Of a stretch of DNA of 6,817 nt, positions 1 to 6,206 are shown one piece after another. The position numbers were made by a program, and so were the translations under genes. The number at the start of each line of letters is the position of its first letter. The stretch's first letter is position 1. Source of the stretch: an uncultured Caryophanales bacterium (GTDB taxonomy: Bacteria > Bacillota_I > Bacilli_A > RF39 > UBA660); contig CAMKQS010000071.1 of NCBI GenBank assembly GCA_946414975.1, positions 1 through 6,817 on the forward strand, read 5' to 3'. Under the pieces are notes generated by a model. That model worked only from the letters and a program-made list of their open reading frames with translations. It was not told the origin of the DNA and searched no databases.

Positions 1-137
1 TACTATTTTATAACTTACCATTTGAATTATTTAATTTACGTGTTGCAGATTTCTTATTATTTGTTGCTGCAATAATGTCGATTATATCTGGAATACAATA
101 TTATAATAAAAATAAACATTTAATATTTGAAGACTAG
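1..137 (+). CDS. pgsA: PgsA C-terminus (CDP-diacylglycerol–glycerol-3-phosphate 3-phosphatidyltransferase), 5' partial
   Basis: An open frame enters from the left edge (first complete codon at position 3) and gives 44 residues before TAG. The text contains NLPFEL, then ADFLLFVAA, then SGIQYYNKN, which matches the last transmembrane helix and tail of Bacillus PgsA as I remember it (NLPFEL, ADLALWVAV, SGWDYFSKN, in that order and spacing). PgsA makes phosphatidylglycerol phosphate, the committed step to anionic phospholipids, in the cytoplasmic membrane. The catalytic CDP-alcohol phosphotransferase motif lies upstream of the window and cannot be checked. The stop codon sits in the loop of the following terminator, so the gene ends its transcription unit. 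Confidence 0.88.
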   Translation, partial: LFYNLPFELFNLRVADFLLFVAAIMSIISGIQYYNKNKHLIFED

Positions 138-152
138 TTCTTCAAATTTTTT
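125..152 (+). terminator. Intrinsic terminator after pgsA
   Basis: TTTGAAGA (126-133) pairs with TCTTCAAA (139-146), extended by A125-T147, around a five-base loop that contains the pgsA stop codon. A run of six T (147-152) follows. This separates pgsA from spoIVFA, although spoIVFA begins only 28 bases further on. Confidence 0.85.
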
Positions 153-170
153 ATTTGCATAAAATTTAGT

Positions 171-176
171 GGTGAT
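171..176 (+). promoter_or_regulatory. Shine-Dalgarno GGTGAT supporting the TTG start of spoIVFA
   Basis: GGTGAT matches the 16S-complementary sequence AAGGAGGTGATCC and lies three bases before TTG at 180. No ATG lies near this site in frame, so TTG is the likely start codon. Confidence 0.65.
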
Positions 177-179
177 AAA

Positions 180-734
180 TTGAATAATAATCTTGCTAAA
201 TTAAAAAAGATAACTATTAATTTTATATATAGAATGTTAATTGTTGTATTAATAACAATAGTATTATTAATATTAATGAAAAAAAATATTAGTTTTAAAA
301 AAGATTTTTATAAGTATGTATATGATACAAATATATCATTTTCAAAAATTAGTAATTTATATAATAAATATTTTAAAGATTTTACTAATAATTTAAATAA
401 TAAAAATATAAAAAAAGTATCAAATGAAAAGATAAATTATATAAAAAAAGAAAAATATGAAGAGGGAGTAAGGTTAACTGTTAGTAGTAACTATAGTATT
501 CAAGTACAAGAAAGTGGAATTATTGTTTATAAAGGGTTAAAAGAACCATATGGTAATGTAATAATAATACAACAAATAAATGGTATAGATTTATTATATG
601 GTAATATAGATACTACTAATTATAAAATATATGATTATGTTAATAAAGGAGATATATTAGGTTCATGCAATAATGAATTATATTTATTATTTAAAAAGAA
701 TGGGAAAGTAATTGATTATGAAAAATATATTTAA
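180..734 (+). CDS. spoIVFA: SpoIVFA-like membrane partner of the sigma-K processing protease
   Basis: The product has 184 residues, starting at TTG behind a GGTGAT site. A single transmembrane helix covers about 15-33, followed by a lysine- and asparagine-rich stretch (34-95) and a C-terminal degenerate M23/LytM-like domain (96-184). YGN at 124-126, KGDILG at 156-161 and the ending FKKNGKVIDYEKYI resemble the SpoIVFA C-terminus. The M23 zinc ligands are absent: no histidine occurs anywhere in the protein, so it cannot be a zinc endopeptidase of that type. In Bacillus, SpoIVFA anchors and inhibits SpoIVFB in the outer forespore membrane until SpoIVB cleaves it. It overlaps the next gene, which is SpoIVFB, and this context makes the call firm. 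It is shorter than the Bacillus protein (about 264 residues). Confidence 0.85.
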   Translation: MNNNLAKLKKITINFIYRMLIVVLITIVLLILMKKNISFKKDFYKYVYDTNISFSKISNLYNKYFKDFTNNLNNKNIKKVSNEKINYIKKEKYEEGVRLTVSSNYSIQVQESGIIVYKGLKEPYGNVIIIQQINGIDLLYGNIDTTNYKIYDYVNKGDILGSCNNELYLLFKKNGKVIDYEKYI

Positions 735-1443
735 AATACATCCATTAACATATATAGTATGTTTAATATTTATTTTTCTTGGATATTTTAAATTATATTT
801 ATGTTTTTTTATAGTTTTGATTGTTCATGAGTCAGGACATATATTATTCTCTTTAATTTTTAAATGGAAAATCAAACAAATTATATTTATGCCACTTGGT
901 TTACTTTTGAAATTTGAAGATAATTTAAATAAACCTTTGATTGAAGAGTTTATAATTTCTATTATGGGAATAATTTTTCAATTAATATTTATATTATTTA
1001 TTCATAATAATAAAATAATTATAGTAAGTAATATAATATTATTATTTAATATAATACCTGTATATCCTTTAGATGGATCAAAAATTTTAAATATATTATT
1101 AAATAAAATAACTAATTTTAAAAATAGTTATTTTTTAACACTCATTGTTTCCTTTTTTACAATTATTATAATATTATTTATATCAATTATAAAATTATCT
1201 TTAATATCTATAATTTCAATGTTACCATTATTAAAAAATATAATAGATTTATTTTATGAGAGAAATAAATTATTTATTAAGTTTTTATTAGAGAGATATT
1301 TATATAACTTTAATTATAAAAAAAGTATCACTATATATAGTATTAATGATATGAAAAGAGATTATTATCACTATTTTTATATTAATAATAATAAATATAG
1401 TGAAAAGGAAATGTTAAATAGTTATTTTAATTATAAAAAATAA
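712..1443 (+). CDS. spoIVFB: SpoIVFB, intramembrane metalloprotease (M50/S2P family) that processes pro-sigma-K
   Basis: This polytopic membrane protein has 243 residues. The zinc motif HESGH is at 39-43, with E40 as the catalytic glutamate, inside a transmembrane segment. The second motif, N113-x2-P116-x2-P119-L-D121-G122, supplies the third zinc ligand D121. KIHPLTY at the N-terminus, the segment from W52 to G63 and FLLERY at 191-196 follow Bacillus SpoIVFB closely. The C-terminal 45-50 residues correspond to a shortened CBS-like domain, which in the family binds pro-sigma-K and senses ATP. Its role is to cut pro-sigma-K in the mother cell after engulfment. The start is ambiguous: TTG 712 lies six bases after GGGA (702-705), ATG 718 twelve bases after it. 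Both lie inside the spoIVFA reading frame, implying coupled translation. Confidence 0.93.
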   Translation: MIMKNIFKIHPLTYIVCLIFIFLGYFKLYLCFFIVLIVHESGHILFSLIFKWKIKQIIFMPLGLLLKFEDNLNKPLIEEFIISIMGIIFQLIFILFIHNNKIIIVSNIILLFNIIPVYPLDGSKILNILLNKITNFKNSYFLTLIVSFFTIIIILFISIIKLSLISIISMLPLLKNIIDLFYERNKLFIKFLLERYLYNFNYKKSITIYSINDMKRDYYHYFYINNNKYSEKEMLNSYFNYKK

Positions 1444-1472
1444 TTGTTACTATAATTTTTTTTTGATATAAT
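1444..1472 (+). promoter_or_regulatory. Sigma-A-type promoter for the 1494-2957 gene pair
   Basis: TTGTTA (1444-1449) is separated by 17 bases from a perfect TATAAT (1467-1472). Transcription would start near 1479, just upstream of the ribosome site AAGG/GTGAT (1480-1490), giving a leader of about 15 bases. The -35 box starts directly after the spoIVFB stop codon. A weak all-A/T stem (1429-1435 with 1451-1457) before a T-run might also end spoIVFB transcripts, but is too poor to call. Confidence 0.6.
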
Positions 1473-1493
1473 AAAGTATAAGGTAGTGATAAA

Positions 1494-2018
1494 ATGAATG
1501 AAAAAAACGTTATAACAAAAGAATATGATTATTCTAATAAAGTACCAATGATAGAGTATATTGCATATTTAGTAAATTATTTTAATGATATATTTGAAAA
1601 ATTTAAAAAATTAGTAGATGATGATGAAGAAAAAAATAAAATGTTAAAATTAGATTATAAAGATTATCAATATAAAAAGAGTTACTCATCTAAATTTGAA
1701 ATTAGGATAAATGGCAAAGATTATAATTATATTACTTTAAATGATATTGTATCTTATAAATCAGCAGTTGAAAATGGAAGCTTAAATAATGTAAGAAAAC
1801 TAACGATAGAATTGATTTTAGATTTTGGAAGAGGAAAAAAAGATAATATGGAAAATCATGAAAACAATTTTGAAATTGTATTTTCACCATATGATATAAA
1901 ATTTAAAAGAAATTCTAATTATAATGATGAATCAATGGATTTGATAGAGAATAATACAAAAGGAATACTTGATAAATTTCCAACTGTTAATTGCATTTTT
2001 TGTACAAAGGAAGGATAG
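1494..2018 (+). CDS. Hypothetical soluble protein; shares a domain with the downstream membrane protein
   Basis: I do not recognise this 174-residue protein. It has no signal peptide or transmembrane segment. Residues 1-50 look helical and end in an acidic, lysine-rich stretch (DDDEEKNK at 42-49). Residues 58-165 alternate short beta-like strands (FEIRI 68-72, LTIELIL 103-109, FEIVF 126-130, IKFK 135-138) and end in a probable helix (about 145-162). That 108-residue stretch aligns by eye with residues 50-157 of the next protein, in the same order and nearly the same spacing. Two cysteines lie close together near the C-terminus (C167, C170, as CIFC); whether they bind metal is unknown. The ATG at 1494 follows an AGG/GTGAT site. 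The gene has its own promoter and is three bases from the next gene, so the two form an operon. Confidence 0.85.
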   Translation: MNEKNVITKEYDYSNKVPMIEYIAYLVNYFNDIFEKFKKLVDDDEEKNKMLKLDYKDYQYKKSYSSKFEIRINGKDYNYITLNDIVSYKSAVENGSLNNVRKLTIELILDFGRGKKDNMENHENNFEIVFSPYDIKFKRNSNYNDESMDLIENNTKGILDKFPTVNCIFCTKEG

Positions 2019-2021
2019 TTT

Positions 2022-2957
2022 ATGTATAATGATAAATTAGAAGTAGCTAATAAAATTATAACTGATAAAGACTTAGAAGAAATATTTGTCAAAATGAATG
2101 ATGATATGATACTTAATAAACAACTAGCCAATCAAGAAAAGATTCAGAATGAAAAATATGAGTATGAATATCAACATTGGTCATTAAAATACTTTGATGG
2201 AAGTTTTAAATGTACAATTAATTTTTATGATGATACTGATATAACATTTGATAATTATGATAATTTTATATCAATATTTAATAGTAGAATCAGTGAAATA
2301 AAAGATATGTGGTTAAGATATAATTATAGTTATACAATACAACATGGAAAAGAACAAAATAGTGTTTCTCAACACATATATATGTTTATTTATGAAGATA
2401 AAATGAGTATTGATGCTAGTATTAGTAGTTTAGATAATAAGATGAATGATATCTATAAATTAATAAAAGATAAAATTGATCATGCTAATGTTAAATATGA
2501 TAGGATTATAAAAGAAAAAAATAAAATATCCACTAAAGTATCATTTGCAATCGGAATTATACCAAGTTTGGTTATTTGTACTTTACTTGCTCTTATTCCA
2601 GTTGTAAGGCATATTTATTCAATAACAATACTTTCTTATCCTATATTAGTGTTATTACTAACTTTTGTAATAGGTGCAACTTTTTCTGCATCTAAATTAG
2701 AACCATATTATAAAAGTATAATGCCAAAGAAAAAATATGATGGTTATGATTCATATAGAGGTAAGAGTATCTATAAAGATGATATTGATAATTTTGTAGG
2801 TACAAGTGAAATAATTATTGGTAAAAATGTAAATAATATTCACAATAGAAAAGAAATAGAAGAAGTAGAAGAAAAATATAGTAAAAATATCCCATATTAT
2901 ATACTTACACTAATTGTATTATCTATTGTTGTGGTAATAACAGGTTTTTTTATATAA
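2022..2957 (+). CDS. Hypothetical three-helix membrane protein with a large N-terminal soluble domain
   Basis: I cannot assign this 311-residue protein to a family. Residues 1-172 form a hydrophilic domain; 50-157 resembles residues 58-165 of the preceding protein (strand-rich part, then a helix at about 138-153). Transmembrane helices lie at about 173-195, 201-222 and 290-311, the last ending at the C-terminus. Between helices 2 and 3 is a charged loop (223-289) with KKKYDGYDSYRG and an acidic EIEEVEEKY stretch. By the positive-inside rule the N-domain and loop should be cytoplasmic and the C-terminus outside. The start is well supported by AAAGGAAGG (2006-2014) seven bases before ATG. Translation is probably coupled to the upstream gene. 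Placement between spoIVFB and spoVID hints at sporulation, but the sigma-A-type promoter argues for vegetative expression; the role is unknown. Confidence 0.87.
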   Translation: MYNDKLEVANKIITDKDLEEIFVKMNDDMILNKQLANQEKIQNEKYEYEYQHWSLKYFDGSFKCTINFYDDTDITFDNYDNFISIFNSRISEIKDMWLRYNYSYTIQHGKEQNSVSQHIYMFIYEDKMSIDASISSLDNKMNDIYKLIKDKIDHANVKYDRIIKEKNKISTKVSFAIGIIPSLVICTLLALIPVVRHIYSITILSYPILVLLLTFVIGATFSASKLEPYYKSIMPKKKYDGYDSYRGKSIYKDDIDNFVGTSEIIIGKNVNNIHNRKEIEEVEEKYSKNIPYYILTLIVLSIVVVITGFFI

Positions 2958-3063
2958 TATTTATAGTGATGTTAAGATTGAAATTAATGTGATAAAAGAA
3001 GGTAGTATCATGGTGATAGTAATTAATAATAGATTGTAATAAAGATATATTATAAATTATATT

Positions 3064-3088
3064 AGACTAGTTTTTACTAGTTTTTTTT
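3064..3088 (+). terminator. Intrinsic terminator upstream of spoVID
   Basis: ACTAGT (3066-3071) and ACTAGT (3076-3081) pair around a TTTT loop, with A-T and G-T pairs extending the stem to 3064-3083. The descending arm runs into eight T (3081-3088). It would end transcripts of the 1494-2957 operon or of any small transcript from the preceding gap. Confidence 0.75.
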
Positions 3089-3115
3089 CATATATTAAAA
3101 ATATTTTCATAAATT
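3088..3115 (+). promoter_or_regulatory. Candidate sigma-E-like promoter for spoVID-ysxE
   Basis: TCATATA (3088-3094) resembles the sigma-E -35 box and CATAAATT (3108-3115) the -10 box CATACAAT. The spacer is 13 bases, slightly short of the usual 14-15. The start point would fall near 3122, at the edge of the ribosome site, which is a weakness. Bacillus spoVID is under sigma-E control, which is why the match is worth recording. A/T-rich sequence makes chance matches likely. Confidence 0.33.
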
Positions 3116-3121
3116 TAATTA

Positions 3122-3130
3122 GAGGAGATG
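3122..3130 (+). promoter_or_regulatory. Shine-Dalgarno that fixes the spoVID start at 3134
   Basis: GAGGAG (3122-3127) directly abuts an ATG at 3128, which leaves no room for initiation there. The second in-frame ATG at 3134 is six bases away, the normal distance, so the protein starts MKIILPF and the longer reading starting MFMK is unlikely. Confidence 0.75.
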
Positions 3131-3133
3131 TTT

Positions 3134-3778
3134 ATGAAGATAATATTACCATTTAAAAAAGATGTATTGCTTAAGGATAATGTTTATGAAATTACTAGTA
3201 TTTCACTTGAAAATCAGTTATCTATTAATGAGTATTTAGTTCAAGGAACTTTATATGTAACAGGGGAATATAGAGTATCAGATGCATCAAATACTGTTTT
3301 ACCTTTTAACTTAGAATTACCTGTATCTATTTCTCTTGATGATAATTATGATACTAGTAATGCGAAATGTGATATTGATGATTTCTATTATGAAATTATT
3401 GATAATCAAAAAATATCTATATCAGTAGATATTAGTGTAGATAAATTAAAGCAAAGAGAAATTATTGATGATAAAAGAGAAATTAATGTTATAGAAGATA
3501 GATGTATAGATATGGATGAAGAAACTTATGATAAAGTAGTTGAAAATAGTAAAGTAGATAATGATAAAAAAGAAGTAAAAGAAAATAGTATAAATTCTCT
3601 ATTTGATAAACTAGATAACAATGAGAATTATAAATCTTATTTAATATATATAATAAGAGAAAATGATACACTAGATAATATATTAGAAAAGTATAATGTA
3701 GATATAGATATAATTAAAGAATATAATGATATTAGTGATATTAAAGTAGGAGATAAAATAATTATTCCATCTAAATGA
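3134..3778 (+). CDS. spoVID: SpoVID-like spore coat encasement protein with C-terminal LysM
   Basis: The product has 214 residues. The N-terminal part (1-115) resembles the SpoVID N-terminal domain: QGTLYVTGEY at 37-46 corresponds to RGSLELTGEY in Bacillus SpoVID as I recall it. A charged, lysine- and aspartate-rich linker follows (about 118-165), then one LysM domain (about 171-213: YIIRENDTL, EKYNVD, GDKIIIP). In Bacillus, SpoVID sits on the mother-cell face of the outer forespore membrane, binds SpoIVA and SafA, drives coat encasement, and its LysM has been reported to recognise lipid II. At about 214 residues against roughly 575 in Bacillus, the long acidic middle region is missing. The four-base ATGA overlap with a ysxE-type gene reproduces the spoVID-ysxE pair known from Bacillus. 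SafA is a less likely alternative, since its LysM is N-terminal. Confidence 0.85.
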   Translation: MKIILPFKKDVLLKDNVYEITSISLENQLSINEYLVQGTLYVTGEYRVSDASNTVLPFNLELPVSISLDDNYDTSNAKCDIDDFYYEIIDNQKISISVDISVDKLKQREIIDDKREINVIEDRCIDMDEETYDKVVENSKVDNDKKEVKENSINSLFDKLDNNENYKSYLIYIIRENDTLDNILEKYNVDIDIIKEYNDISDIKVGDKIIIPSK

Positions 3779-4665
3779 TTGAAATAAAACAGTTAATAAA
3801 AAGAAATAATATAAAGGTGTTAAACTATAGAAAGAGTAATAATAATATAATTATATCTAATAGTAATAATAAATATATTATAAAAAGGGGAATTTATAAT
3901 AAAAAAATAATGGATTATTTAAATAGTAGAGGTTTTAATTATTATCCTGATATATATGATTATAATAATAAATATCAACTTATAAAATATGTAGAAGATA
4001 GTAATATACCAAAAGAAAAAAAGATTAATGATTTAATAAATATTGTAGCTTTACTTCATAAAAAAACTTCTTTTTATAAAGAAGTAGATGAAGTTGAATA
4101 TAAAAAGTTGTATGAAGATTTACTTAATAATTGTAGTTATTTAAAAGAGTATTATAATGATTTAATATCAATTATAGATAGTAAAGTTTTTATGAGCCCA
4201 AAAGAGTATTTACTTGCATCAAATATAACTTTAATTTTTGATAGTATTAGTTATTGTGAGGTACAAATAAATAAGTGGTATGAAATAATAAATAGTAAAG
4301 ATAAAACACGTAGAATGCGTGTTTGTGTTATTCATAATGATTTAAATTTAAAAAATTTTATAAAAGATGATAAAGATTATTTAATAAATTGGGATAAATC
4401 TAAAATTGATATGCCTATATTTGATTTATATAAATTATATTTAAGATGTAATAATAATTATGATTTTATAGAAATATTAAGGAATTATGAGAAAAGCTAT
4501 CCTCTTTTAGAGGATGAGTTACTTCTTTTATATATATTGATTAGTATGCCAAGTATAATAAAATTTAATAGAAATAATTATGATACTTGTATAAGTATAA
4601 ATAAAGAGATAAATAAATTATTAAAAACTAGTAATCTTATTAAAAATTATAAAAAATCACCATAG
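3775..4665 (+). CDS. ysxE: YsxE/CotS-family spore coat protein with aminoglycoside-phosphotransferase fold
   Basis: This 296-residue protein has the kinase-like APH fold of the CotS/CotI/YsxE/YutH coat family. K37 in YIIKR is the likely ATP-contacting lysine. VIHNDLNLKNF (185-195) is the catalytic loop, with H187, D189 and N194 in the HxDxxxxN pattern. INWDKS (204-209) supplies the metal-binding D207 that corresponds to the DFG aspartate. All key residues are present, so it could be catalytically active; the substrate is unknown, and related CotH kinases are a different family. No ribosome site lies at a usable distance, and the ATG overlaps the spoVID stop as ATGA, so translation depends on coupling. 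Family assignment rests on both motif and neighbour. The 3' end overlaps a convergent small gene by nine bases. Confidence 0.85.
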   Translation: MIEIKQLIKRNNIKVLNYRKSNNNIIISNSNNKYIIKRGIYNKKIMDYLNSRGFNYYPDIYDYNNKYQLIKYVEDSNIPKEKKINDLINIVALLHKKTSFYKEVDEVEYKKLYEDLLNNCSYLKEYYNDLISIIDSKVFMSPKEYLLASNITLIFDSISYCEVQINKWYEIINSKDKTRRMRVCVIHNDLNLKNFIKDDKDYLINWDKSKIDMPIFDLYKLYLRCNNNYDFIEILRNYEKSYPLLEDELLLLYILISMPSIIKFNRNNYDTCISINKEINKLLKTSNLIKNYKKSP

Positions 4666-4827
4666 ACACTTAAATAGAGCAAAAAAGCAAATAGTTGCGA
4701 ATAAGAATATTAAGAATACATTAAATCTTGTTATAATAATTAAGGTAAGTAGTATTTGATATGAAAGTAAAATTAAGCATATAAAGGCAATTATCCACCA
4801 AATAACATTACCACAGAAAAATTTCAT
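4657..4827 (-). CDS. Small hydrophobic membrane protein, 56 residues, unrecognised
   Basis: The reverse strand reads ATG (4827-4825) to TGA (4659-4657) without interruption. The protein begins MKFFCGNVIWWIIAFICLIL and has two transmembrane helices, about 8-30 and 36-52, separated by a short TRFN turn (33-36). It contains four cysteines (5, 17, 46, 54). A clear ribosome site, AGGTGG (4837-4832), lies four bases before the start. The gene is 37 bases downstream of the DUF5698 gene on the same strand and probably shares its transcript. Its last nine bases overlap the 3' end of ysxE on the other strand, and no terminator is visible between them. I know no family for it. An intact reading frame with a good ribosome site in such A/T-rich DNA is reasonable, but not decisive, evidence that it is real. 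Confidence 0.68.
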   Translation of the reverse strand: MKFFCGNVIWWIIAFICLILLSYQILLTLIIITRFNVFLIFLFATICFFALFKCLW

Positions 4828-4864
4828 AATACCACCTATTATAATATAATAAAAAAATAGTACA

Positions 4865-5329
4865 TTAAGTAATTAAATTGTCATAATTAATTTTTATTCT
4901 CTCTGTAATTATTTTACAATCTTTATCTAATTTAGTAATTTCATTAATTACTTTTTTTATTTTTCTTCTTTTTATGATAAAACATATATAGTTACTAAAT
5001 GTAGCTATCTTTTCATTTTTATAGTGTTTTTTTATTATATTTATATTATTAGATTTAATAATTATTAATATATTTCCAAGTGCAATTTTTTCTTCTAAAA
5101 CACTTCCAGTATATGAACCTACTATAGAACCTGTTATAAAACATATTATTTTGAATATATCTTTATTTATATTAGTAACTATTATACCAATAACTAAAAT
5201 CCATAATGTTGCAACCATACCTTGAAGAAGTGCACCTAATTTTTTTTTACCATTAGCTACTACAATAATTCTAAGTGTTGCGAGTGTATTTTCTAATATT
5301 TTGGATATAAATATATAAAGATATATCAT
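4865..5329 (-). CDS. DUF5698/UPF0316 (YebE-like) membrane protein
   Basis: The product has 154 residues. The N-terminal half has transmembrane segments at about 2-25, 33-54 and 58-77, with family-typical motifs TLRIIVVANGKKKL (18-31) and GSYTGSVLEEKIALG (71-85). The C-terminal part (87-154) is soluble, lysine-rich and corresponds to a shortened DUF2179-like domain. The UPF0316 family, including Bacillus YebE, has no well-established function that I know. The start ATG (5329-5327) follows GGTGAT (5338-5333) by three bases. It is divergent from yabG across a 100-base gap and is the first gene of a probable two-gene minus-strand unit. No convincing promoter could be picked out of the A/T-rich gap for this direction. 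Confidence 0.85.
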   Translation of the reverse strand: MIYLYIFISKILENTLATLRIIVVANGKKKLGALLQGMVATLWILVIGIIVTNINKDIFKIICFITGSIVGSYTGSVLEEKIALGNILIIIKSNNINIIKKHYKNEKIATFSNYICFIIKRRKIKKVINEITKLDKDCKIITERIKINYDNLIT

Positions 5330-5384
5330 ATAATCACCATTAATATAATTTACAAAATAAAATATATTTATACAATTAAGAATA

Positions 5385-5414
5385 GGTTATTTTTTTATTT
5401 ATTATGCATATATT
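5385..5414 (+). promoter_or_regulatory. Candidate mother-cell sigma factor promoter for yabG-veg
   Basis: CATATATT (5407-5414) resembles a sigma-E -10 box, and GGTTATT (5385-5391) lies 15 bases upstream as a partial -35 match. It does not meet the sigma-K form CATAnnnTA exactly, although Bacillus yabG is under sigma-K. The predicted start point is close to the ribosome site AGGTGAG (5420-5426). The match is weak on its own and gains some weight from a similar box before spoVID. Confidence 0.28.
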
Positions 5415-5429
5415 TTATTAGGTGAGTAA

Positions 5430-6206
5430 ATGAAAATAGGGGATTATGTAACTAGAAAATCATATAATAATGATATTATATTTAAAATAATAAATATTGA
5501 TAATGATATATATTATTTAAAAGGAGTTAGTGTTAGATTATGTGCAGATAGTAGTGTTGATGATCTTGTATTATGCGATATAAAAAGGGATATAGAAGAA
5601 AATCGAGAATTTTTAGATAGAATAAAGGATCATAAGTTAGAAAGAGGAGATTATTTTTATTTACCTGGTAAGATATTACATTTAGATGGAGATAGAGATT
5701 ATTTAGGAAAATGTTTAAAGTATTATGAAGATATAAATATAATGGCTATGGGTGTTGTTTTAAATGAAAAAGAAATGCCTGATAGAATTTATGATTTATT
5801 AAAAACATATAATCCAAATATATTAGTTATTACAGGACATGATGCTTATTATAAGAAAAAGGGAGATATAAATAATTTAGATGCATATAAAAATAGCAAA
5901 AATTTTATTGAGACTGTAAAGAGTGCGAGAAAGTATGAAAGTAGCCATCAAAAATTAATTATAATAGCTGGTGCATGCCAGTCTGATTATGAAGATTTAA
6001 TAAAAGCAGGAGCTAATTTTGCATCTAGTCCTAAAAGAATAAATATTCATGCACTAGATCCTGCTATTATTGCTTCACGTATGAGTATGTCTGATAGTAA
6101 TAGTGAAATAAATTTAAAAGATATAATAGAAAATACTAAATATGGTTCAGCTGGAATGGGTGGAATTATTACAAAAGGTACCATGTATAGAGGTTATCCG
6201 AGATGA
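5430..6206 (+). CDS. yabG: YabG sporulation protease (peptidase family U57)
   Basis: This 258-residue protein is clearly YabG: IGDYVTRKSY (3-12), ADSSVDDLV, LPGKILHLDGD (78-88), VITGHDAY (134-141), AGACQSDYEDL (180-190) and ANFASSPKRINIHALDP (195-211) follow Bacillus YabG nearly without gaps. H137 in GHDAY and C183 in GACQS are the probable catalytic pair; their 46-residue spacing equals that of the H161/C207 pair I recall for Clostridioides difficile YabG. In Bacillus YabG is made in the mother cell under sigma-K and trims coat and coat-anchoring proteins such as SpoIVA, SafA and YeeK; in C. difficile it also processes preproSleC and CspBA. The family is usually about 290 residues; the region after residue 50 is somewhat shorter here. 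The gene starts at ATG behind AGGTGAG and overlaps veg by four bases. Confidence 0.96.
   Translation: MKIGDYVTRKSYNNDIIFKIINIDNDIYYLKGVSVRLCADSSVDDLVLCDIKRDIEENREFLDRIKDHKLERGDYFYLPGKILHLDGDRDYLGKCLKYYEDINIMAMGVVLNEKEMPDRIYDLLKTYNPNILVITGHDAYYKKKGDINNLDAYKNSKNFIETVKSARKYESSHQKLIIIAGACQSDYEDLIKAGANFASSPKRINIHALDPAIIASRMSMSDSNSEINLKDIIENTKYGSAGMGGIITKGTMYRGYPR

Noticed and set aside
465..734. Active M23 zinc endopeptidase domain in the first full gene
   Set aside because: The fold outline is LytM-like, but no histidine occurs in the protein, so no zinc site can form; it fits the inactive SpoIVFA type.
1429..1464. Terminator after spoIVFB
   Set aside because: The stem is seven A-T pairs with a 15-base loop. 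It has a T-run but would be very unstable, and the same bases form the promoter of the next operon.
1919..2131. Minus-strand ORF of 70 codons opposite the junction of the two hypothetical genes
   Set aside because: It lies entirely opposite two well-supported plus-strand genes with good ribosome sites, and has no ribosome site or recognisable content of its own.
3128..3133. Upstream ATG as the spoVID start
   Set aside because: It abuts the Shine-Dalgarno sequence with no spacing; the ATG at 3134 has proper spacing.
3489..3671. Minus-strand ORF of 60 codons opposite spoVID
   Set aside because: Its Tyr/Leu-rich product is the mirror of the Lys/Asp-rich linker and LysM of SpoVID; no start signal supports it.
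4640..4680. Bidirectional terminator between ysxE and the convergent small gene
   Set aside because: The overlap region has no inverted repeat able to form a stable hairpin.
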